Below are positions 1 to 5,187 of a DNA stretch of 5,187 nucleotides, one piece after another (the first letter of the stretch is position 1; each line of letters begins with the position of its first letter). The position numbers and the translations under genes were made by a program. The notes beneath the pieces are model-generated. The model searched no databases, was not told where the DNA came from, and saw only the letters and a program-made list of their open reading frames with translations. The stretch is from Alphaproteobacteria bacterium (lineage in GTDB: Bacteria; Pseudomonadota; Alphaproteobacteria; Reyranellales; Reyranellaceae): the NCBI GenBank assembly GCA_013290035.1, contig JABCYT010000316.1:1-5187 (forward strand), in the 5' to 3' direction.

Positions 1-452
1 CGGCGTCGGGCCTGAAGGCGATCGTGTTGCCGGCCTTCACCCTCTCGCTGTTCCAGATGACCCTGGTGCTGCGCCTGGTGCGCTCGCAGATGCTCGAGGT
101 GCTGCGCACCGATTACATCAAGTTCGCGCGTGCCCGCGGTCTCACCAACCGTGCCGTGCATTTCCGCCACGCGCTCAAGAACACGCTGTTGCCGGTGATC
201 ACCGTGATCGGCCTGCAGGTCGGCGGCCTGATTGCCTTCTCGATCATCACCGAGACGGTGTTCCAGTGGCCAGGCATGGGCCAGCTCTTCATCCAGTCGG
301 TGCAGTTCGCCGACATCCCGGTGATGGCGGCCTACCTGGTCATGGTCTCCTTCCTCTTCGTCACCATCAATTTCTTCGTCGACCTGCTCTATGCCGCCAT
401 CGATCCGCGGCTCCGACTCGACCGGGCTCAGTTGGGAACCGCAGGCGGATGA
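1..452 (+). CDS. ABC transporter permease, DppB/OppB type (3' part, cut by window start)
   Basis: This is the C-terminal 149 residues of an inner-membrane permease of the dipeptide/oligopeptide/nickel ABC importer family. The first complete codon is at 3 and the stop is TGA at 450-452. In the visible part, a membrane segment lies at about residues 8-26. It is followed by the cytoplasmic EAA-type coupling loop, which contacts the ATPase: DYIKFARARGL at 37-47 with the conserved Gly, leading to LP at 63-64. Two more membrane segments follow at about 64-84 and 106-131. The stretch TETVFQWPGMGQL (83-95) and the ending LLYAAIDPRLRL are typical of DppB-type permeases. Family members are about 310-340 residues, so roughly half is missing upstream. 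The gene overlaps the next one by ATGA. Its expected partner is the DppC-type permease at 1615-2535. The substrate cannot be told from this fragment; peptide, nickel, opine or glutathione are all possible. Confidence 0.93.
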   Translation, partial: ASGLKAIVLPAFTLSLFQMTLVLRLVRSQMLEVLRTDYIKFARARGLTNRAVHFRHALKNTLLPVITVIGLQVGGLIAFSIITETVFQWPGMGQLFIQSVQFADIPVMAAYLVMVSFLFVTINFFVDLLYAAIDPRLRLDRAQLGTAGG

Positions 453-1618
453 ATCCGAAAAGCGCAAACCTTCCTTGGGCCCTGATCGGCGCGGCTTGCC
501 TCGGTTCGTTCGCCGCCACCTCGAGCGGCACCACGCGCGCGCCCTTCCTGCTCGACATGGCGCACGACCTCGATGTCAGCATGCCGCTGGTCGCCAACCT
601 GGTGTCCCTGACGTCCATATCATGGGGTATCACTTCGGCACTGGGTGGCTGGTTGTCCGATGTCGTCGGCCGACGGCCTCTTCTGGTGGCGGCTCTCTTC
701 ACCCTGGCCCTCTCCGTGCTGGCGCAGGCGCTGGCCGGCTCTTTCTTCTGGGTTGCCGTGTGGGCCACAGTCGGTGGCGCCTGCAGCGGCGCCTTCATGG
801 GCGTGGTCTTCGCCGAGGTCTCCGGGCGAGTGCCCGATAGCCAGCGTGGCCGTGCACTTGGCTGGGTGATGAGCGGCCAGTCGCTCACTTTGGTGATCGG
901 CGTACCCATGGCCGCCGCCGTGGGCTCGCTGATCGGCTGGCGCGGCTGGCTGGTTTGCGTCGGCGGCCTTGCCTTTGCCGCCAGCCTCAGCCTGTTCGTC
1001 GCAGTCGGGCGCGGCACGGCGGGCCATATGCGCGGCGGCGTGCGGCCGTCGCTGCGCACGGCGCTGTCGCCCAAGGTGCTGGGGCTGCTCGGCACCGGCA
1101 TCGCCGAACGCATCTGCTACGGGCTGGCCGCGGTCTATTTCGCCACCTTCCTGCAGGCGACCTATCACCTCTCCCTGGTCGAGACCGCCGTTCCGCTGGC
1201 CGTGTTCGCGCTGGGCAATGTCGCCGGCACCATCCTGGGCGGCCAGATCGCCGACCGCCTGCGCGACCGCTTGCTGACCTTTGCCGTCGTCATGGCGCTG
1301 TCGGGCGTAGCCGCCCTCGCGCTCTTCCTGTGGCATCCCAGCCTGGCGGTCTCGGTGGCGCTGGGCTTCGTCTACGTGCTCCTGAACGCGCTGGGACGCC
1401 CCTCCTACATGGCGGCGCTCGCCTCCGTGCCGGAGGCCGTGCGTGGCACGGTGCTGGGGCTCAACGGGACCACCGCCAGTGTCGGCTGGATCGGCGCGGC
1501 GGCCCTGGGTGCCGCGATGATCGGCTCGGTCGGATTCGAAGGCTTCGGCCCGCTGGCTGCTTCGCTCGCCTTCGCCGCCACCGTGGGCGCGTTGCTCAAC
1601 CGCCGCCGGGCGTCATGA
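449..1618 (+). CDS. MFS transporter, 12 membrane segments, substrate unknown
   Basis: The product is a 389-residue secondary transporter of the major facilitator superfamily, the usual size for a 12-helix member. Membrane segments are estimated at about 9-27, 46-66, 77-95, 100-122, 138-160, 164-186, 209-235, 246-268, 275-293, 298-317, 334-358 and 364-384. The central cytoplasmic loop (about 187-208) is basic. MFS motif A is clear after helix 2, GWLSDVVGRRPLL at 67-79, with its degenerate half-repeat GGQIADRLRDRLL at 264-276. Helix 5 carries GQSLTLVIGVP (143-153), resembling the antiporter motif region of DHA1-type exporters, which hints at efflux but does not prove it. The reading frame is open further upstream (to 266), but the ATG at 449 is preferred: it forms an ATGA overlap with the preceding stop, has GGGAA at 434-438 upstream, and begins just before helix 1. 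The stop overlaps the next start, again by ATGA. A separate sugar, drug or metabolite substrate cannot be assigned. Confidence 0.92.
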   Translation: MNPKSANLPWALIGAACLGSFAATSSGTTRAPFLLDMAHDLDVSMPLVANLVSLTSISWGITSALGGWLSDVVGRRPLLVAALFTLALSVLAQALAGSFFWVAVWATVGGACSGAFMGVVFAEVSGRVPDSQRGRALGWVMSGQSLTLVIGVPMAAAVGSLIGWRGWLVCVGGLAFAASLSLFVAVGRGTAGHMRGGVRPSLRTALSPKVLGLLGTGIAERICYGLAAVYFATFLQATYHLSLVETAVPLAVFALGNVAGTILGGQIADRLRDRLLTFAVVMALSGVAALALFLWHPSLAVSVALGFVYVLLNALGRPSYMAALASVPEAVRGTVLGLNGTTASVGWIGAAALGAAMIGSVGFEGFGPLAASLAFAATVGALLNRRRAS

Positions 1619-2535
1619 GCGACACGACGCTGCGCGCCCGGCTGCGCGAGTCGGACATCTGGTGGAGCTTCCGCCACTCGCCGCTCGCCGTCGCCGCCGC
1701 CCTCGTGACCGTGCTCTATTTCCTGGGCGCCATCTTCGCGCCCTGGGTGGCGCCGTTCGATCCGTTCGACGTGAAGTCGCTCAACCTGATGGACGCCTTC
1801 ACGCCGCCGGCCTGGAACGAGAACGGCAGCGCCCGCCACCTGCTGGGCACCGACAACCAGGGCCGCGACGTGCTGTCGGCCATCCTCTACGGCAGCCGCG
1901 TGTCGCTGGTGATCGGCCTCGCCGCCATCGTGCTGTCGGTCACCACCGGCGTGCTGCTGGGCCTTCTGGCGGGCTATCGCGGCGGCTGGGTCGAGGCGGT
2001 GGTGATGCGGCTGGCCGACATCCAGCTCACCGTGCCCGCCATCCTGATCGCGCTCACTCTCGACGGCGTGGCGCGGGTCGTGCTGCCCCGCAACGTGCAT
2101 GACGACATCGCCATCTGGGTGCTGGTGCTGTCGATCGGCGTCGCCTACTGGCCGCAATTCGCCAGGGTGACCCGCGCCACCACGCTCGCCGAAAAGAACA
2201 AGGACTATGTCAACGCCGCGCGCCTCATCGGCGTGCCGGGTGCCCGCATTGCGCTCGCCCACGTGCTGCCCAACGCCTGGGGGCCGGTGCTGGTGATCGC
2301 CACCATCGAGCTGGCGCTCGCCGTCATCGCCGAGGCCTCGCTGTCCTATCTCGGGGTCGGCATGCCGGCCACCCAGCCCTCGCTCGGAACCTTGATCCGC
2401 ATCGGCAACGCCTTCCTGTTCTCCGGCGAATGGTGGATCGTGATCTTCCCCGCCCTCGCCCTCGTCATCCTGTCGCTGGCCGTCAACCTCCTGGGCGACT
2501 GGCTGCGCGACGCGCTCAATCCCAAGCTGCGCTGA
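1615..2535 (+). CDS. ABC transporter permease, DppC/OppC type
   Basis: This is a complete 306-residue inner-membrane permease, the second half of a peptide/nickel-type ABC import channel. The N-terminal OppC-type segment includes FRHSPLAVAAALV (19-31), in the first helix region, and APWVAPFDPFD (42-52). The periplasmic stretch has HLLGTDNQGRDVLSAILYG (75-93), the most recognisable signature of DppC/OppC proteins. Further membrane segments lie near 93-118, 126-147, 165-185, 222-248 and 275-296. The EAA coupling loop is DYVNAARLIGVPGARIALAH (197-216), leading to LPN at 218-220. EASLSYLGVGMPATQPSLG (240-258) and the C-terminal NLLGDWLRDALNPKLR are also family hallmarks. The loop before the fourth helix (about 150-165) looks longer than in E. 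coli DppC. The ATG at 1615 shares ATGA with the MFS stop; the reading frame stays open far upstream, but that extension is an Arg/Pro-rich shadow of the MFS gene. Only a weak CCGGG precedes the start, so translational coupling is likely. It is the last gene of the transport operon. Confidence 0.95.
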   Translation: MSDTTLRARLRESDIWWSFRHSPLAVAAALVTVLYFLGAIFAPWVAPFDPFDVKSLNLMDAFTPPAWNENGSARHLLGTDNQGRDVLSAILYGSRVSLVIGLAAIVLSVTTGVLLGLLAGYRGGWVEAVVMRLADIQLTVPAILIALTLDGVARVVLPRNVHDDIAIWVLVLSIGVAYWPQFARVTRATTLAEKNKDYVNAARLIGVPGARIALAHVLPNAWGPVLVIATIELALAVIAEASLSYLGVGMPATQPSLGTLIRIGNAFLFSGEWWIVIFPALALVILSLAVNLLGDWLRDALNPKLR

Positions 2536-2551
2536 TTCTATCTTAGGTTGT

Positions 2552-2580
2552 TTTACAGACTGCGCTCTCGCGCGTATCGT
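2552..2580 (+). promoter_or_regulatory. Candidate sigma70-type promoter for dprA
   Basis: A -35-like TTTACA (2552-2557, five of six matches to TTGACA) and a -10-like TATCGT (2575-2580, four of six matches to TATAAT) are separated by exactly 17 bp. The expected transcription start, six to eight bases past the -10, falls at about 2586-2588, on the dprA ATG at 2587. A small GCGC-TCTC-GCGC repeat (2562-2573) sits in the spacer. This is inferred from consensus matching by eye only, and the -10 match is moderate. Confidence 0.35.
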
Positions 2581-2586
2581 CGGGCC

Positions 2587-3642
2587 ATGTTCGACGGCCC
2601 CGTGGCATCAGAACTCGATCCCGCCGAACGGCGCGCACGGCTGCGGCTGGCGCGCAGTGCGCGGATCGGCCCCGTCACCTTCCACGAAGCGCTGGAACAT
2701 TTCGGCTCGGCCCGCGCCGCGTGCGCGCGCCTGGCCACGCTCGCCGATACCGAGGTCGCCCGCGAGGAAGAGGCGCTGACGCACGCAGGCGGTCGTTTCC
2801 TGGTAATCGGCGATCCGGCCTATCCGGCCGCCCTCGCCACCCTGCCCGATGCGCCGCCGATCCTCTCCGCGATCGGCGATCTTGGATTGCTGGGCCGGCC
2901 CACCCTGGCCGTGGTGGGCGCGCGCGAAGCCTCGGCGGCCGGTTGTCGCTTCGCCACCGAACTGGCAGCGGACCTCGGCGCGGCAGGCTTCGTGGTGGCC
3001 TCGGGCCTGGCCCGCGGCATCGACTCGGTCGCCCATCAGGCCGCGCTCGCCACCGGTACCGTGGCCGTACTGGCCGGCGGCATCGACCAGATCTACCCGC
3101 TGCAGAATGCCGCCCTCCATGCGGAGATTGCCGCCCGCGGCCTCCTGCTGAGCGAATCCCCTCTCGGCACACCGCCCGTGGCCCGCGCCTTCCCGCGGCG
3201 CAACCGCATCGTCAGCGGCCTGTCGATCGGTGTCGTGGTCATTGAGGCTGCCGCCCGGTCGGGTTCGCTGATTACCGCCCACCGCGCCGCCGAGCAGGGT
3301 CGCGAGGTTTTCGTCGTGCCAGGCTCGCCGGCCGACCCGCGCTATGCCGGATCCAATAGCCTTATACAGGATGGGGCCATTCTCGCCTGCCACGCCAACG
3401 ATATTCTAGGTGTGCTCGGCTGGCCACGGCCCACCCTACAAGTCATTGAGAAACCAAGGCAAAAATCGGCTGATCCGACGGTCGCTCAGGTCCTCTCCGC
3501 GCTGGGGTCGGTACCCACTGCGGTTGACGAACTGGTACGTCGATGCCAAGTGTCCGCCGCCTCCATGGCGGAGGTCCTGCTGGCTCTCGAGCTGGAGGGC
3601 CGCCTGGAACGGCACCGGGGTAACCGCGTATCTCTGATGTAG
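2587..3642 (+). CDS. dprA: DNA processing protein DprA (Smf), RecA loader for incoming ssDNA
   Basis: DprA binds single-stranded DNA entering the cytoplasm during transformation and helps load RecA; non-competent bacteria also keep the gene. The 351-residue product has the family's domain order. A helical N-terminal region is at about 10-50 (ARIGPVTFHEALEHFGSARA). An extended Rossmann fold is at about 70-275, with GDPAYP (75-80), VVGAREAS (109-116), SGLARGIDSVAH (139-150), the FPRRNRIVSGLS segment (202-213), EAAARSGSLITA (220-231) and EQGREVFVVPG (236-246). A low-complexity linker (about 278-296) leads to a C-terminal winged-helix, DprA-C type domain (about 297-351). The ATG at 2587 is preferred over an in-frame TTG at 2548. 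The extra 13 residues would be Arg-rich, unlike DprA, and would lie inside the candidate promoter. No good Shine-Dalgarno precedes the ATG. The segment between the N-terminal domain and GDPAYP looks shorter than in related alphaproteobacterial proteins. The gene follows the permease by 51 bp and precedes topA, its common neighbour in alphaproteobacteria. Confidence 0.95.
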   Translation: MFDGPVASELDPAERRARLRLARSARIGPVTFHEALEHFGSARAACARLATLADTEVAREEEALTHAGGRFLVIGDPAYPAALATLPDAPPILSAIGDLGLLGRPTLAVVGAREASAAGCRFATELAADLGAAGFVVASGLARGIDSVAHQAALATGTVAVLAGGIDQIYPLQNAALHAEIAARGLLLSESPLGTPPVARAFPRRNRIVSGLSIGVVVIEAAARSGSLITAHRAAEQGREVFVVPGSPADPRYAGSNSLIQDGAILACHANDILGVLGWPRPTLQVIEKPRQKSADPTVAQVLSALGSVPTAVDELVRRCQVSAASMAEVLLALELEGRLERHRGNRVSLM

Positions 3643-3654
3643 GTCAGTGATTTA

Positions 3655-3682
3655 GCTCCGGTTCTTGATCTTAAACTGGAGC
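3655..3682 (+). promoter_or_regulatory. Stem-loop in the dprA-topA gap covering the topA ribosome-binding site
   Basis: The left arm GCTCCGGTT (3655-3663) pairs with the right arm AACTGGAGC (3674-3682). In RNA this gives nine consecutive pairs including one G-U wobble (3660 with 3677), around a 10-nt loop. The right arm contains TGGAG (3677-3681), the only Shine-Dalgarno-like sequence before the topA ATG at 3694, 12 nt away. The stem could restrain topA translation, or be a protein-binding inverted repeat. It is unlikely to be an intrinsic terminator because no T-run follows it. The structure is seen in the sequence; the role is inferred. Confidence 0.4.
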
Positions 3683-3693
3683 ATATACCGGCG

Positions 3694-5187
3694 ATGGACG
3701 TATTGGTCGTCGAGTCCCCGGCCAAGGCTAAGACCATTGGGAAATATCTCGGCCCCGGTTACACCGTGTTGGCCTCCTATGGTCATGTCCGCGACCTGCC
3801 GCCCAAGGACGGCTCGGTCCGCCCGGACGAAGATTTCGCCATGGACTGGTCGGTCGATCCGCAGTCCCAGAAGCGGCTCGACGCCATCGCCAAGGCGGTG
3901 ACCAAGGGCGGCAAGCTCTATCTCGCCACCGACCCGGATCGCGAGGGCGAGGCCATTTCCTGGCATGTCCGGGACGTGCTCAAGGCCAAGAAGGCGCTGG
4001 ACGGGGTCGACGTCAAGCGCGTCACCTTCAACGCCATTACTAAGCAGTCGGTGCTCGACGCCGTCGCTCATCCGCGCGAGCTCGACCAGCCGCTGATCGA
4101 CGCCTACATGGCGCGACGCGCCCTCGACTATCTCGTGGGCTTCACTCTCTCGCCCGTGCTGTGGCGCAAGCTGCCGGGCAGCCGCTCGGCCGGCCGTGTG
4201 CAATCCGTCGCGCTGCGCCTGATCTGCGAGCGCGAGTCGGAGATCGAAGTCTTCAAGAGCCGCGAATACTGGACGGTCGACGTCCTGTTCGGCACCGCCA
4301 AGAAGCAGACGCTCAAGGCCCGTCTCACCCACTTGGACGGCCGCAAGCTCGACAAGTTCGACCTCGACACCCAGGAGCGCGCCGAGCAGGCCAAGCGCGA
4401 GATCGAACGCCGCGCCTTCTCGGTGCTCTCGATCGACCGCCGCCAGGTCCGGCGCAACCCGCCGCCACCCTTCATCACCTCGACCCTGCAGCAGGAGGCC
4501 TCGCGCAAGCTGGGGCTGGGCGCCGCCACCGCCATGCGCATCGCGCAGAGGCTCTACGAGGGCGTGGATATCGGCGGCGAGACCGTTGGCCTCATCACCT
4601 ACATGCGTACCGACGGCGTGCAGCTCGCACCGGAAGCGATCGGCCAGACGCGCCGCCTGATCGAGACCAAGTACGGCCAGAGCTACCTGCCGTCGAGCCC
4701 GCGCGTCTATTCCTCCAAGGCCAAGAACGCCCAGGAGGCGCACGAGGCGATCCGCCCGACCGACCTGTTCCGCACGCCGCAGGACGTCGCCGCCCACTTG
4801 GACAAGGACCAGCTCGGCCTCTACGAGCTGATCTGGAAGCGCACCGTGGCGAGCCAGATGGAAAGCGCCGTGCTCGACCAGGTGACGGTCGATATCGCGA
4901 GCGGCGACAAGACCGTGCAGCTCCGCGCCACCGGCTCGGTCGTGAAGTTCAACGGCTTCCTCACCCTCTACGACGAGGGCAAGGACGAGAACGGCAACGA
5001 GGACGAGGAAGGCAATGCCATCCTGCCCGATGTCGCCCCGGACGAGGCGCTCGACCGCCGTGACGTCCTGCCGGAACAGCATTTCACCGAGCCGCCGCCG
5101 CGCTATTCCGAGGCCAGCCTGGTGAAGAAGCTCGAGGAGCTCGGCATTGGCCGCCCGTCGACCTACGCCAGCATCATCGAGGTGCTG
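3694..5187 (+). CDS. topA: DNA topoisomerase I, type IA (5' part, cut by window end)
   Basis: Topoisomerase I relaxes negative supercoils by transient single-strand cleavage and counters gyrase. The first 498 codons are present with no stop; the family is usually about 800-900 residues, so the remaining C-terminal region, which commonly bears zinc-ribbon repeats, lies outside. The N-terminal Toprim domain starts at once with VVESPAKAKTIGKYLG (5-20), carrying Glu7 and Lys11. It includes LATDPDREGEAI (77-88), where Asp80, Asp82 and Glu84 match the metal-binding acids. ARRALDYLVGF (140-150) and GSRSAGRVQSVALRL (162-176) are core topoisomerase IA motifs. ITYMRTDG (301-308) holds the catalytic Tyr303 and the following Arg305. 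QEAHEAIRPTD (347-357) and KLEELGIGRPSTYASIIEVL (479-498) confirm the family. A strongly acidic stretch at about 427-452 is an insert of a kind I recall from alphaproteobacterial TopA. The ATG at 3694 places the Toprim beta strand right at the N-terminus, as expected. All catalytic residues I can check are intact. Confidence 0.97.
   Translation, partial: MDVLVVESPAKAKTIGKYLGPGYTVLASYGHVRDLPPKDGSVRPDEDFAMDWSVDPQSQKRLDAIAKAVTKGGKLYLATDPDREGEAISWHVRDVLKAKKALDGVDVKRVTFNAITKQSVLDAVAHPRELDQPLIDAYMARRALDYLVGFTLSPVLWRKLPGSRSAGRVQSVALRLICERESEIEVFKSREYWTVDVLFGTAKKQTLKARLTHLDGRKLDKFDLDTQERAEQAKREIERRAFSVLSIDRRQVRRNPPPPFITSTLQQEASRKLGLGAATAMRIAQRLYEGVDIGGETVGLITYMRTDGVQLAPEAIGQTRRLIETKYGQSYLPSSPRVYSSKAKNAQEAHEAIRPTDLFRTPQDVAAHLDKDQLGLYELIWKRTVASQMESAVLDQVTVDIASGDKTVQLRATGSVVKFNGFLTLYDEGKDENGNEDEEGNAILPDVAPDEALDRRDVLPEQHFTEPPPRYSEASLVKKLEELGIGRPSTYASIIEVL

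Noticed and set aside
367..1336. Long open frames on the minus strand opposite the MFS gene
   Set aside because: The translations are rich in Arg, Ala, Pro, Gln and His without motifs, and they are opposite a well-supported MFS gene; they are compositional shadows.
955..1614. Upstream extension of the DppC-type permease frame through the MFS gene, as a possible fusion protein
   Set aside because: The extension is Arg/Pro/Gly-rich with no membrane segments, whereas the MFS frame gives clear helices and motifs. The ATG at 1615 gives a normal-length permease.
2562..2574. GCGC-TCTC-GCGC repeat as a terminator for the transport operon
   Set aside because: The stem is only 4 bp and is not followed by a T-run; the only T-rich stretch precedes it. 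It is too weak to call a terminator on either strand.
3554..3576. Inverted repeats CCGCC/GGCGG and CCTCC/GGAGG near the end of dprA
   Set aside because: They are short, mutually exclusive stems inside the winged-helix coding region and are explained by GC-rich codons for Ala, Ser, Met and Glu.
3643..3693. A dedicated topA promoter in the gap, using TTGATC (3665-3670) and TATACC (3684-3689)
   Set aside because: The spacing is only 13 bp, too short for sigma70, and no other hexamer pair in the gap has acceptable spacing. topA may be read from the dprA promoter or from a promoter inside dprA.
3652..5082. A 476-codon open frame on the minus strand opposite topA
   Set aside because: It lies antisense to an unmistakable topoisomerase I. 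Its translation is a low-information Ala/Leu/Val/Arg/Glu-rich string with no recognisable family, as expected from the complement of a GC-biased gene.

Overview
The window reads as chromosomal DNA of a high-GC alphaproteobacterium. Rhodospirillales- or Hyphomicrobiales-like is my best guess, from the style of the DprA and TopA proteins, the dprA-topA adjacency and the strong preference for G or C at third codon positions. The sequence alone does not fix the genus. All five genes lie on the + strand, packed with almost no non-coding DNA; the two intergenic gaps are each 51 bp.

Left half (1-2535): a membrane-transport operon. It opens with the 3' end of a DppB/OppB-type ABC permease gene, continues with a complete major facilitator superfamily (MFS) transporter gene, and ends with a complete DppC/OppC-type ABC permease gene. 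Both junctions are 4-nt ATGA overlaps, so the three genes are very probably translated as one coupled unit. The two ABC permeases should form the heterodimeric membrane channel of a peptide, nickel or opine type importer. Its solute-binding protein and ATPases are not in view. The MFS gene between the two permease genes is the oddest feature of the layout.

Right half (2587-5187): two DNA-handling genes, dprA (complete; protects incoming single-stranded DNA and loads RecA) and topA (first 498 codons; DNA topoisomerase I). The gap before dprA holds a plausible sigma70-type promoter placed so that the transcript would start at or very near the dprA ATG. The gap before topA holds a 9-bp stem-loop that buries the likely topA ribosome-binding site.

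No RNA gene, insertion sequence, CRISPR array, phage gene or clear intrinsic terminator was found. I see no convincing new multi-gene system. The points worth checking are the nested MFS gene and the two short leader regions.
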